Shown here one piece after another: positions 1 through 11,420 of a stretch of DNA of 64,000 nt. The stretch covers positions 1,118,501 through 1,182,500 of the forward strand of contig CM076148.1 of the NCBI GenBank assembly GCA_038025085.1. Reading direction: 5' to 3'. Position 1 is the first letter of the stretch; every line of letters starts with the position of its first letter. A model generated the notes under the pieces. That model saw only the letters and a list, made by a program, of their open reading frames with translations. It searched no databases and was not told where the DNA came from. Position numbers and translations under genes: made by a program. The DNA is from Tetragonia tetragonoides. Its lineage: Eukaryota > Streptophyta > Magnoliopsida > Caryophyllales > Aizoaceae.

Positions 1-52
1 TTTGAGGTCATTATGTAATTTCACATGTGGCCTTACTGCTTCATGCATTTAG

Positions 53-3000
53 TTGAGATTACTGAGATTCGCTAGTGGGATTGTGTCATTGACACTTTGT
101 AACCTTCTTTTGAAGACATTCGCCACACTAAGTCCAATCCCAGGGTTCATGAGATGGCTATTATCAAAGTTGGCTTCTCAATCTAAGCTTTCCGAAGCAG
201 AGATTTCGGATATGTTATGTTCTTCCAAGGATAGTGCCAGTTCTGCATTCAGAGAAAATGTATTCACAGCCAGTGAAGAAAGGGAACTCCTGGATGCACT
301 GGGGTGAGCTCTATATTCAGTATGGTATCACTTGGAAAAGTCTGCAACTGAGAATTGTTTCTTAGCTTCTTAATGTGCATTTTGTGTCCCTGACTCCCTG
401 TTGAAAGCAAAAATTAACGAAAATGACGGCAAATTATACACAAATATTTGATATCATGAATGCATTTCTTCAACTTAAGGCCCGTTTGGCCTAGCTCCCC
501 AAATTTCAACTACTCCTCCCAGATTTGTTCTTGCCCACCCCATTTTTATCCACTCCCTCCTCCACCTCCAACTTTTAGAAGTTAAAATAAAGCTAAAAGT
601 GGAAGGAGAAGGAGAAGCTAGAAATTGTAATTTCTACTTCTAGTCCATTGTAGCTTTATTTCAACTTCTAAAAAGTTGGTGGTGGAAGGGGGGGGTGAAT
701 GAAAATGGGGTGGGCAAGAACAAATATGGGAGGAGAAGTAGAAGTTGGGAGAAGGTAGGCCAAACGGGAACTTAATGTAATGGATTTTCTATATTGTACT
801 TGTGGCCAACTTTTAACCTAATTGTTGTCTCAGGGTTTGATCAGACAAAGGTAGGGAATGGAAGGGAAACAAGGGATATGTTTTTCTTTTTCAATATTTT
901 TTTTCTGTTCAGCTGAGGAAGAGGGTGGGAAGGTGTGAGGAAGAAATTATCAAATAACTTATTTTGTTAGAGTAATAAGAAAAAGTTCAAAGAATCAAAA
1001 GTATTCAAGATCTCTTATTCTCCTCTCCTTTGTGCTTGCTTACCTAGACAAAGGAAGCAGAATCTTTCTCATTTACTCCCCTGTAAGTCACTTTAATGAG
1101 TTAATCCCTACCCAAATAAGCAATCTTTGTTATTTTAGAAGCCTACTGATGAGTCCTGCGAAGATGTGAGTTGTAAATGCAACTGACTGCTACCTGTGGT
1201 GTCCTTAATTGATGTTGGTACTCTCAAACTGTTTGGCTTGCAAACCCTTTTGGGCGATACTGGAAACTGCTTTAGTTCCAGAGTAATATGTGTAGTATCT
1301 GTAACTAGTCCCGGGAAGTTGTTATAACAATTTTAGTTGCAGGGAATCTACATCCGGAAAAAATGGAGTGGAAATCATGTTGAATTTGCTGAAATCTCCA
1401 AACTATGAGTGGACCAAATCTGATAGACTATCGTCAGTGCTGAAACCTATTCTGATGCGACTTTGTGCCAGGTACTAGTACATGCAAATTTAGTAAATAT
1501 TGAAGGTAAGCATTGGCATAACGAGGGGATAGTGGCATAGTGCTGCTGGCTAGAATGTGCTAGTAACTATGCTGTCTATGCGTGAACACTTGATTTGAGT
1601 TCTGATGGACAGGGTGACGATTATGTGAATCTTGTTTATTTATTTAAAATTTATTTAGTTTTTATTCCATTGGAATGCAATAAAAGAGAGAAGAAAATAT
1701 GGCGAGGGAAGATATGAACTCTCGTATGTAAATGACGCTAATCTACATTAAGATATAGTCTTCCTCCTTTCCCTAACCCCTACAAAGTTGACTATAACAA
1801 AGCCTCTTTTTAACTAACATCATCAACGTTACCCCAGTGCCTCCAAAGAGGCTCCCGCCTAGGCAGGGTAAGGGGGGGGTCGGTTGTACGCAACCTTACC
1901 CCTGTGAGAGTCTCACAGAGAGGTTGTTTCCGTTTGACTTGAGATAAGTGCGACAACCATCAGCAACTTCACAATAAATAAGAAGTGCCGACAGTTTTAT
2001 GAGTCATTTTGCTTTACTCCATTATATCCCAAAGCCAAAAAGGCAGTGAAGCTTTTGGCTCCACTGGAAATGATGGACACGTCAAAAAGTCATTGTATAG
2101 TTGGCCTGGTTCAGGTTTGTTTAGCGTTCAATACTAAATATGGACAAAGATGAAAAATGAAATGAAAGAGGCTTGACATATATTCTATCCCCAATATCTA
2201 AAAGTCATTGTATAATTGGCCTGGTTCAGGTTGTTTAGCATTCAATACTAACTATGGACAAAGATGATTAATGAAATGAAAGAGGCTTGAAATATATTCT
2301 ATCCCCAATATGAAACACAAGATCTACATAGATCCTTATAATTTAAATTACAGAAATTTTATGATTTTCCATGTGCTGTGATGTTTGTTTTGATACTGTA
2401 TTATGACTTAGTAGAAGTGTCTTGGGTTAAGAACTCTGCAGACCCACTGTAAGAGGAAAATTTACCTTTGGATTAGCAAATAATTTTGTGAATTTCCGTT
2501 TGTTATCCAGGTATCTTCTCCAAGAAAAAAAGAGAGGGAAAGCTCTGGATCCTGTTGCGAACTTTCACTTGCAGAATGGAGCAGTATGTTCTGTCATTTC
2601 TGAAGTCTGAGCTTAGTTTTTCATTGATTAATGTAGATACATGCAGAAGTTTGGTGAATGGTTTCATCAACAAGCAAAGATTTGGTTGGTTGTGAATGCT
2701 TTTGATTTTTCTGTTATGTCACAGCTCTCAGCAAGGGGTTACAAGTATCAATTTTTATGAGTTCAATTGTTTTTTTCCCCCCTTTGTTCATTTTCCTAGG
2801 TATTGGAGTTGAAGTTTGAAGCTCAGGATGCTTTATCATATAATAGAATTATACATCTAACATTTTGTATCATAATGTGAAACAGATGGTTGAAAGGTTA
2901 AACTGGATGGCTGACAGATCAGATAAAGGACTCTCTCAAAGTAGTGGTGTCATGGTAAACTATGTCTACAGGTGAATTCCAATTCGAAGTTGAATGTTTC

Positions 3001-3294
3001 ATTTTCTGCAACTCGTTAGAGTGTGATGAGGATCAGCTTGGTTACCTGTCAATTGTCATTATCATCAAGAAGTCCTACTGCACGTCATATTCCAATATCT
3101 ACAGTTTTGATAATGGAGAAAGATGGCTGCTAGAATTTAATATCCAGTACATAGCATCCTTGCCTTACTTTATTCTTAGCATTTTGAAATGTTGATTGTA
3201 CTGCAGGTTGGACAACATTGAAGAAAATGCACAGTTGTATTTCAGTACAGGCCACATTAATACTGCAGTGGATGTTCAGAGGCTTATTGAGTAA
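53..3294 (+). CDS. MCD: Malonyl-CoA decarboxylase, C-terminal part (gene runs off left edge)
   Basis: Decarboxylates malonyl-CoA to acetyl-CoA; the plant enzyme is mitochondrial or peroxisomal and helps clear malonate. Exons read from splice sites are 53-303, 1343-1471, 2511-2583, 2886-2971 and 3207-3294. They total 627 nt and stay in frame to a TAA at 3292, giving 208 C-terminal residues of a protein usually near 500. Family signatures seen are [10 protein letters not shown], then [40 protein letters not shown] and [12 protein letters not shown], all typical of the catalytic GNAT-like domain. The exon at 53 is preceded by an intron 3' end (ag at 51-52), so the 5' exons lie outside the window. 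The stop overlaps a good donor (gtaagt at 3291), so a further small exon cannot be excluded. The 3' end faces RbcX, 273 bp away. Confidence 0.93.
479..770. mobile_element. Foldback MITE in MCD intron
   Basis: About 290 bp that is almost a single palindrome. The left end reads GGCCCGTTTGGCC and the right end GGCCAAACGGGA, and complementarity continues through the arms (CAACTTCTAAAA and TTTTAGAAGTT near the centre). ACTTAA occurs just outside both ends (473-478 and 770-775), so a TTAA or TAA target duplication is likely. The terminal sequence resembles Tourist/PIF-Harbinger MITEs; superfamily assignment is inferred. It lies in the MCD intron between the exons ending at 303 and starting at 1343. 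Confidence 0.75.
1795..1985 (+). repeat. SINE-like dispersed repeat, copy 1
   Basis: Contains CCTAGGCAGGGTAAGGGG, GTACGCAACCTTACCCCT and AGAGAGGTTGTTTCCG, a motif series that recurs in many eudicot genomes and that I associate with an AU-type SINE. A second copy, in the opposite orientation, lies in the OSCA1 gene at about 35845-36035 and shares blocks such as CATCAACGTTACC and GGCAGGGTAAGGGGG. A third partial relative is at 18778-18862. Boundaries are approximate and family assignment is from memory. Confidence 0.5.
2084..2311 (+). repeat. Tandem duplication, about 115-bp unit, two copies, in MCD intron
   Basis: Two adjacent copies start with AAAAGTCATTGTATARTTGG and end with ATATTCTATCCCCAATAT (about 2084-2199 and 2201-2311). 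They differ by a few substitutions and a one-base indel in the GGTTTGTTTAG/GGTTGTTTAG segment. Noncoding. Confidence 0.9.
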
Positions 3295-3567
3295 GTCTAT
3301 CACAAGAAAAGCACCTGGATCTTCTTGCACAAGTTACATGTAAGCATGTTTGGTTTTTCCCAGCAAACATGACATAACAAGCTGAAAACTCCCTGATATA
3401 GCTAATTGCTTCATGTTTGCTGGTGAGGTGTACAGATACATCAAATATGACTGAATGCTATATGTATGTACCTTGCATTCTATATTCATTGAATTCTCTA
3501 TTTTCTGGTCTCGCAACACACACTATTCTTTCTAGTAATGCCGACGAAAGTATTGTGGAAGTATTGT

Positions 3568-4893
3568 TCACTTCTCATTTTCTGCATGAGTAGTTTCCAG
3601 GACATAATCTCTCATGAGCTTTGTGTTCGATTCGTTCACCATCTGCACCATTGAATCACATATAAATGCACATTATATGAACTGTAGATGAAAATAACTG
3701 GCTTGCCCATTTCTGGATTTCCAGGAATTATTGTAATAATTCCACATAGTATGGTTTTTGAGAAGCCAGCCTCAAAAGAACTTGCTATATATAGGAATGG
3801 TGACAATTCTTGTGGGACAGCTGAAATAGAAAGTGTGATACTTATTCGAGGTGCAGAGAGCTCGTTGGTTATTCTTACCTTTTCAGCCAGCCGCTTCAAA
3901 TTGTCCCACTCGAAATCATTTTTGCAATAGGCAGATCGTACCTGGAGTAATGAAGTATAAGAAGTAGGTTTTGGGAATCAGGAAACGTTTAGGAAACATG
4001 TCTTTGACTGACCTCGAGAATTCTTAGGGCTGATCGGCAGTAGAAGAGGCATAATGTGTCAGGGGTTCCATAAGCAAGCCATTCACACTCTTGTTAGATT
4101 GAAACTTAGAAGACATATAAAGACAATGAGATAGGATATCAAAATCATGAATCATGTTCTACTGCTATATTCTCCCACTGTCTTGGATTACTAGCCACAG
4201 TTCAAATTACACTAGGAGTGACCACTGAACAGTATTTATGGCCAAAGGGAGTAATTGACAAACAAGCATACCTAAGCTCTTGTGCCTAGGGGATTCTCTC
4301 ATCAAAGTGGCACAAAAGTCGTCTCCATCGTTAAGGGAATGTTTATCCAAGAACTCCATCAACTCCTTGTAGGCCTCTGGGTTATAGCTCTGCTCTGGCA
4401 ATGGAAGTTATTAGACCAAAATAAATTGTCGATTGCTATGGGACTGTCATGGATATTTTTATGTTACCGTTGGCCTAGACAGAAATGGCTGAACTGAAAG
4501 GAAGAGGCGGAGACGAGGAGTTACCTGCAGTTGGGCAGAGACTATTTTAACTGCAGTGTAAGTAAAGAAATGGTGGAGGTTACTTGCTGCCTTAGCTTCA
4601 GGAGATGCTTCCCCAGATCCTGCAAGAAAGAAAATTGAACCTTGCTCATGCTATGGCAAAATAGACTTTGAGATCAGAGATCACTGCTGCAATCGTGTAC
4701 GTCTGTGTGCGCGTGTGAGAGAGAGATCGATAGAGTATAGAGAGGTACCGGGGACGAACATCTTGCCACAGTGCAAATGAGTAGGCTGAGAAGTCCTCTG
4801 CTTCCATGAACTGAGAGGGAGAGCTTTGGTGTTGCCGGGTTTTGTTGGAAGAAAAGAGGGTGGAGAGAGAGTGAAGATAGCTGAGGATTCCAT
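3568..4893 (-). CDS. RBCX1: Chloroplast Rubisco assembly chaperone RbcX
   Basis: RbcX is a small helical homodimer in the chloroplast stroma. It clamps the C-terminal peptide of folded Rubisco large subunits and helps assemble the L8 core. Six minus-strand exons: 4749-4893, 4525-4619, 4272-4389, 4013-4029, 3879-3941 and 3568-3642. They sum to 513 nt (170 residues plus TGA). Residues 1 to about 45 form a Ser/Pro-rich transit peptide; the mature part starts near SGEASPEAKAASNLHHFFTY. Diagnostic motifs follow: YNPEAYKELMEFLDKHSL, DDFCATLMRESPRHK, ALRILEVRSAYCKNDFEWDN and LMRDYVLET. Exon 4 is only 17 nt and encodes ALRILE with its split first codon. It is required, because skipping it breaks both the frame and a conserved helix. 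The symbol RBCX1 rests on its position between MCD and OSCA1, as I recall for Arabidopsis At4g04330; the sequence alone says RbcX. Confidence 0.95.
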
Positions 4894-5432
4894 TCCAGAA
4901 ACTGTGGGGGAACTGCTCAGATCAAAGTTCAGGGCTAAAGCTGAGTTTGCTGAGCCAAAAATGCAACTAACGAACTATCAGACTTGAGTGGATGTGCTTT
5001 GTCTGACTTGCTCTGAAAATATCTTTCTATTGATCAGAGGAATTATCTGATGGCTAGCAGCCTAGTATAAGCGTATAACAAGTTAACAACCACAGGGCGT
5101 AGGGGTTTTTAACTTCTTGTAAGGTCACTATCATATTCATCATCACATTTATAAGTAGTATGTTCTTAATCTTTAACGTGTTAAATGCCACACAAAAAAA
5201 AGGCATTATGATTTCAAGATCTTAATCCATTTGTAACCATTAATCTGAAGAAGCCAAATTATATGGGAGTGATCTGAGCATGTAACTTGGCCATGTTGAA
5301 CAATGAGTTCTCTCCCTCTCAAAAACGAATTAATCTTCACAAGCTTTCTTTCCTTTTTTTTGCTCGTCAAAGGTTGCGTGTTTGTATTGACACTGACTTT
5401 GAAAAAACAAACAAACAACCTAGAGGCCACAT
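4894..5432. other. RbcX-VIT1 intergenic DNA
   Basis: Upstream region of RbcX (transcribed leftward from 4893). No further reading frame with coding character and no clear core promoter motif could be assigned by eye. Confidence 0.5.
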
Positions 5433-5720
5433 TCAAGGTTGAGTTCCTCCGGGGATAGGACCCCAACAAAATGAGAGCAAGCCGCAAAAGCTGTGTGCCA
5501 CACAATTTAAAGTACGAGGAGTGAAAACTAAATTACAATTAAGCGATTTGAGCCAAGTTGAAATTTCTTCATGGAATGTTCTGAGCTGCCATGGGAATGG
5601 TTTGCCTCTCGCAATATCATCAACAACAATCTTGGCATCACTAAGGATTTTCAAGAGGCCTTTCCTCTTAGTTGTTCTTAAGGCCTACGAGCTCGATTGC
5701 TTAGTGCTTCTTCTAAGTAC
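5433..5720 (-). pseudogene. RNase H-like relic of a non-LTR retroelement
   Basis: On the minus strand the frame reads LLKILSDAKIVVDDIARGKP, then EEISTWLKSLNCNLVFTPR and LNCVAHSFC. The SDA.IVVD core followed by R.LN.VAH matches the C-terminal part of the RNase H domain found at the ends of plant LINE polyproteins and in derived host genes. The N-terminal part of the domain is missing or interrupted (a stop lies upstream near 5690), and FC replaces the usual LA after VAH. I read it as a decayed fragment. A short domesticated RNase H gene is a less likely alternative. Confidence 0.6.
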
Positions 5721-5867
5721 TTTGAATTTCAATTGGAGAGCCATGAGACAAACAAACATGATTTAAGTTGAAGCTATTTCATCAAACTAAAGGGAATTTA
5801 GGAGCAAGTTATTCAAACATCCAAGTAAATATCAAACTACATTTCTAGTAAACTACATTAGTGCTAG

Positions 5868-8800
5868 CTAGCCTTGGACAAGCTTAGCCATGCCAAATGC
5901 TGCTGCAGAAGCAATAGCTCCGATCAGCGCAGTCTGAAGAGCGCTCATGAACGGTTTGCTACCCGTAAAGTGGCCTTTCGCGTAGCCAAAGATTAACAGC
6001 GCGATCAAGGTTACGATTACTGATGCAACCAAAGCTTGTTTTGCGACATCAATGAACATGTATGGAGCAAGAGGGACTATTCCGCCAATTATGTAGGCGA
6101 TGGCGATTGTGAATGCACTCTGCAGTGCTCTTCTTGGGTCTGGCTTCTCTAAACCTAGCTCAAACCTGCAATATGCCAATACATATAATGTTATACATCA
6201 AAACATGCCATGCATTAGAATAATTAAGGTGTTATATATTAGGCATTATGTTAAATTTAGTATTAGAAAATTTAGATTATTCAAATAACAGATACACAGT
6301 GGTATTCTTTGGTAAATGAGGGGATGTTGACAAGCCTGTCAATCAAATTGCTAGAATTGATGACAACAGAATCCAAAACTACAGCTTGGGAAATTGGAGA
6401 AACCACAACTAAGTTTAAAAGAGTTGAATTCAGTGCAGTACTGGAATATTCATACCTTGAGCACATTCCACTGAACTACATTAAAGATTTCATAACTATT
6501 AAGTCATACAGATAGAACATACTGCAGATTTTATTCCTGCAATGTATTATGAAGAATTAAAGGATATTTTGAACAAATTCTTTCACAAGCTGTGCAACAA
6601 TGACTATTGAACTGTATTACTTGTCACTGTTGTCAGTAATCACATGTTTTGTTAATAAACAAAAGAGATTAGTCTTTTTCAAATTCAGCTCATATTTCAT
6701 CGAACGAACGGGCGGACCTCTGGGAATAGCGTCTCTCACATTTCCCCCTCCCTTTTCTCCCTCCCATGCTTTACGGAATAAATCCGCCCCACACAAGACC
6801 TATTGTTAGAAGTCATGCATAAATGGTTACAAGCATAAATATCGTTTGAGGTGTAAATCCCCTTATACTTTTTTGAGTTGTGGGGCAATTATCCTGGGGA
6901 AGAAAAGTAAAATAAACACCTAGAGGAAACAAATTACGATAGAAATGTAGAAAAAAAGTAGTGGGGAAAAAACAACAGAAGATTGACGCTTCATCACAGA
7001 TTCACAGGCATAAATGTATTATGTATGTGGAAAAGAATCTAAAGGAGAAAAATACAAAGAAAGAGCCAAACAGGGGGAATAGAGAACTGTCCTTTTCTCT
7101 TCACACTTTTCTTTTTTTTTTCTTGAGAAGTGGCAGTAGCAACTTCTTGCTGACTGACCAGTGACCACCATAACACCAGTGACCACTGTCAGAGTGGAAA
7201 GCTATTGCTTTTAATGGATAATGATAATCATACCCATGTATGCGATACAGCCTCGTGATAGGGAGATTGTGGCGATTATTGGAACGAAAAAGGGAGAAAA
7301 AAAAAATCTACTACTTTTTATAAAGATGGTATATAAAGATGTACAAAAGTTCGATGCAGGCGAGTTTCTTATCAAATCTATATAGCCCCTATAAACTTTA
7401 CCGGCTAAACTAATTGACTTCGACATTAATGATGACTTATTAGCTATGTTACTCACAGTACAGTTCAAACACTCGACTACAAATGTCCAATAAGTGTCCA
7501 TGTGTCGGATTCGGCCATTAGTTGAAAACTATGAGACTTTTAAGCCTACAATAGAGTTCAAGTGTCCATACGGACCCGTATAAAAGTGTAACATGGGTAC
7601 TTGAGGTGCAATGAAGAGTGTAGATAACATAGAGTTATGACTTGTGTGAGTATGTAAAAGCTTAGCACCAGGGTTTGGAAGATTTGGACTCTAGCTTTAA
7701 ATCTCATTCTCAGCTCAGAGCTAAGATCAGCTCCTGTGAATTGTGGTATGTGGTCACACTCACACAGACACACAGTACTCTGCCCAGGTAAGATTCCCCA
7801 ACCCAAATATGTACATTCAAATGTGAAACAGGCTAAAGACATTTTTAATGTGTAGATTAGAGAAATCCTTCACCTTACCCAGCCCTGGTGATTTGGACTT
7901 ATGATGATGATTTAACAGAACTAGAAGGACAAAAAGCATCAAAACTGTCAAAAATTCAACAATTTATAAATCAACTAGACATTAAGGGCAGGAGAAAGAG
8001 AGAGATAAAGAGACAAACTTCATCATGAAATCAAGCCAAGCTTGAGGTTTCCTCCTGAGAGCATTCACCACGGGAGCATACTCATGTGGTTCTATCCCAT
8101 ACTCTGACAATATCTCTTCTATCTCAGCAGCCTCTGCATTTTCATCCAACATATAAATATATATATCCACATTACTATTTACTTCATGATTATAATTCTA
8201 GTACTATAAAATGCAGTGTATAATTGTCTCACAATGTATCAAAATTTTAAGCCGCCGCCTAGTTCGCAAACATTTCCAAACTATACTATAGACCGTAGTC
8301 CGGTCAAATTACATACAATAGGTGTATTTTTTTCACTTAGAGTCCGGACTTTTTCTCTCACGTATTACTATTCAATTCTTTGAAAAGTGAAAATCGAGTT
8401 TTAATTTGTACAGCATAGTTCTCAACTAAAGCAATAAAAGATGTGACCTTTAACAAGTCAATAAGAGTTTTAAAACAAAAGGAAGTCAATTCCTCCTACA
8501 CAACTTAACTTGCTACTAATATAAAGTCATCATCATCTATCAGTTTTATATATATCCAATAGTTGTTGCGTAATACACATTTCACAATGGTGGAAAATGA
8601 CAACCACAAAAGCAGCCTAAAACAACAAGAAAATAATTGTATGTACATACCTGTGTCAGGAACAGAGATAATCTCTTCTTGTTCTCTCTTCAATTCCCTC
8701 ATATAATGATCTGCCTCACTTTTCGCCGCCAAATATCTACCAAAACAATATAATGCGTCATTCACCGACACCAAATTTAATTAAATTTGATCATCACAAA

Positions 8801-9192
8801 AACTCATATGAGACGGCTTTAACGTAATACCGCCTCTAGCCATTATTTGATCATATACAATACAATACAATACAATACAATAAAAAAAAACAAAAAAAAA
8901 AACTGAGATAATCATATATTTATAGTATTATATAGTCTATGATGATGAAATACCCGCCAAGGCCCATGGAAATGGCACCGGCAGCGACTTCGGCGATGCC
9001 GGCGGTGAGGACAATCGAGGAGGAGGCATTGGCGCCCGAGAGACCGGCAGCGAGGGCGAAAGGGACGGTGAGACCGTCTGATACACCTATGATGATGTCA
9101 CGGACTACTTCCCCTGCTGTGAAATGTTTCTCTTTGTGATGGTGTAGTAACGACGTCGTTTTCTCTCCTTCACTCGTTGTTGTTGATGCCAT
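5868..9192 (-). CDS. VIT1: Vacuolar iron transporter VIT1
   Basis: Tonoplast Fe2+/H+ antiporter that loads iron (and manganese) into vacuoles. Four minus-strand exons: 8954-9192, 8651-8736, 8019-8133 and 5868-6165. They total 738 nt, giving 245 residues and a TAG stop, close to Arabidopsis VIT1 in length. TM1 carries DIIIGVSDGLTVPFALAAG and TM2 ends in AISMGLGGYLAAKSEADHY. The cytoplasmic metal-binding domain has the expected Glu-rich helices (REQEEI, EAAEIEEIL) and the DFMMKFELGLEKPDP segment with its paired methionines. The C-terminal three-TM block is FTIAIAYIIGG, VIVTLIALLIFGYAKGHFTG and AIASAAAFGMAKL. The N-terminal HHHKEKHF is typical. The exon 3 donor is gtttgt, weaker than the others. 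Intron 3 is 1.85 kb and shows no recognisable element. Confidence 0.97.
8855..8882 (+). repeat. Short tandem repeat (ATACA)n in VIT1 intron 1
   Basis: About five perfect copies of a 5-bp unit (tacaa/ataca), followed by an A-rich run, inside VIT1 intron 1. Confidence 0.9.
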
Positions 9193-9333
9193 TGAAGTAT
9201 ATGACTACAAAGGGAGAAACTGAATGGAAGGAAACAAAAAAAAAAATGATGGAGAGAGAAAAACAAAGAAGGGAAGAAGGGATTTTAAAGGATTGAGGAG
9301 AGGAAACGAAAGGGAAGGGGAGGGGACCCTGTT

Positions 9334-9341
9334 GTATATAT
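9334..9341 (-). promoter_or_regulatory. Candidate TATA box of VIT1
   Basis: On the minus strand CCAATATATACAAC lies about 145 bp upstream of the VIT1 start codon at 9192. The stretch between it and the ATG is purine-rich on the plus strand, i.e. a pyrimidine-rich leader for VIT1, as is common in plant 5' UTRs. Position and composition are the only evidence. Confidence 0.4.
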
Positions 9342-9725
9342 TGGGCTCAACATGGTATAATGTCATTGCTTTTTTTCTTTTTTTTTTTCTTTTTTTTGAG
9401 GGAATATGTAATGTCATTGCTTTGATAAGTAGATAGGTCAACTTTGTTCCCATAAAAAAAATAAAAAATAAAAGGTGTACCATGTTCATGAATTGTATCA
9501 TATACTCTAAGAAATAGGTGAATGCAAGCCCTTAATCTATCCAATCAATTATTTGTCAAAAAAATTATGCTATTTCTGATTGTATTCGATACCTTAAAAA
9601 TGAGAAGTGTGAATAAAATAATAAAAAATTAGTGAAAAATCGACAAGCAATTCGCTACCTTTCATTAATAATTCCAAATTAAATGTATAGTGGAAGCAAC
9701 ATAAACATTGTTTGGAAAATCTAAA

Positions 9726-9770
<45 letters not shown>

Positions 9771-10779
9771 TGGATCATGCACGCTGCTGCATTGACACAT
9801 GCCATGCCACGTCAACTTACCCAGTTAGCATCATATCCAGTAATTAATGCTATTACCTATAATTAATACGATACATGCATGAACCTTATTATAATCTAAT
9901 TAAATGAGCATACATGAACATAAACTTAATAAATACGGTACATGAACATAACATAAATTATACTAAAGACTAGGCATAATGAATTTAATAAGGGATAGTA
10001 GTCCACAAATAATTTTTATTTTAAAATAAATGATGAAAATTATATATCGGTAATCTTTATACATACATCTCAAATTTCTAAGTGATTTCAAACCTCAGTT
10101 GTATAGTAGAAAACCATTGTTGGGAAAGTACATGATTAAACACCATGGAGATGGAGAAATATAGTATTGGTAGAATATGTGCATAAGATAATTGTAATGA
10201 TAATTAATTTCTTCAATAATTATTTGAAAATTCTTTTTTTTTTTTTAAAAAAAAAGAAGAGAACATCAATTGATATCTCCACATCTATTTAAACAAGAGT
10301 TGCATAACAAATGATGACACATAAGAAATTTAACATAAAATATGATGTAAACCTACTATAGTTAAAATGCTCATAAACTATGATGTAAACCAACGATGGA
10401 TAAATGAAAACTACTCTTTGTAGAAAGTTATGGATATACGTAAATACATGAAGGTATCCATATACTAATTTGATTAGTATATAGTATGTCAAGACGGTAG
10501 TTATGAATCTGGCACTTAACTATGAAATTCATTTATCCATTTAGATCAAGCAACTATTTCATGCATGTCAAATAAGAAAATTTAAATTACACATAGCTAA
10601 AAAAATAAGAGGAAAAAAACATCACACATATCATAATTTTGATTTTGTGTAACTCTATATTACTTGCTATATGCCTAATTGATAAATCATTCTTAATTAA
10701 AAATTGAATAGCAATATTGTAAAATATATTGTCTAATGATAATCTACAAGCCCGTGCATCGCACGGAGTATACATCTAG
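9726..10779 (+). mobile_element. Probable non-autonomous Helitron
   Basis: The 3' end is clear: a hairpin CCCGTGCATCGCACGG (10751-10766), ten bases, then CTAG followed by T (10776-10780). That is the Helitron terminus CTRR inserted before T. The proposed 5' end is TC at 9726 after an A, beginning TCTAATATAT and running through a TA microsatellite into GTGGATCATGCACGCTG and ATGCCACGTCA, blocks I associate with plant Helitron 5' regions. No Rep/helicase coding is present, so it would be non-autonomous. The 5' boundary is the uncertain part. Confidence 0.55.
9730..9768. repeat. (TA)n microsatellite
   Basis: Uninterrupted TA dinucleotide run of about 19 units, close to the proposed 5' end of the Helitron. 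Confidence 0.97.
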
Positions 10780-11420
10780 TACATATCCTGAAACCAAATA
10801 CCTAAACAACACATGTGCAAGTTCACGAGTGAATCTATGTTCAAAAGGGACTCTATTACCCCACACTTGAGATAAGTGGAATAACCTTTCACATAATCTG
10901 CTCGGACTGATTCTCAGTTTTTTTTTTTTTTTACCAAAAATATTGTATGAGGCGGCCTCAATGTGAGGCTACCTCTATTTTACAAGTATGACGTTGACAT
11001 AACATTATCGCGTCGGTGTTAATGGCGGTGGACAACGGTGGGTGGACATTTGCGTTGGTCAGAAATTTCTCTAACAAGTGGAGTGAATGAGAGTGGAGTG
11101 AAAGGGAGTGTGGACAACAGGTAGCAATGGCGATCGAAATTTACATTTCAATTTTTTTTTTCCTTTTTTTCTTTTTCTTTTTCTTGGAAACCTAATAATG
11201 TCATTGACTCATTGTGTTCTTGTTAATTTGTCGCGGCAAACTTTTAACTCATTTTTCAAGGAAAAAAAATCATTCGGTCATCACAAAAATTTGATTAAAA
11301 CGGTATCGTTCACTTTTGATAAGTTGATTATCACTTTTTAGTGGAATAAGGATCACATGCTCACGGTTCATAATAAGTGACATGTACATTTCTGCCTTGA
11401 AGTCTTCTTCAACGTTGAGT
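10780..11420. other. Intergenic, no gene seen
   Basis: AT-rich DNA with a poly-T run (about 10917-10932). A fragment with GTATGAGGCGGCCTCAATGTGAGG (shared words GAGGCGGCCTCAA) near 10947 is related to the foldback MITE at 44515-44665. No reading frame with coding character. Confidence 0.5.
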
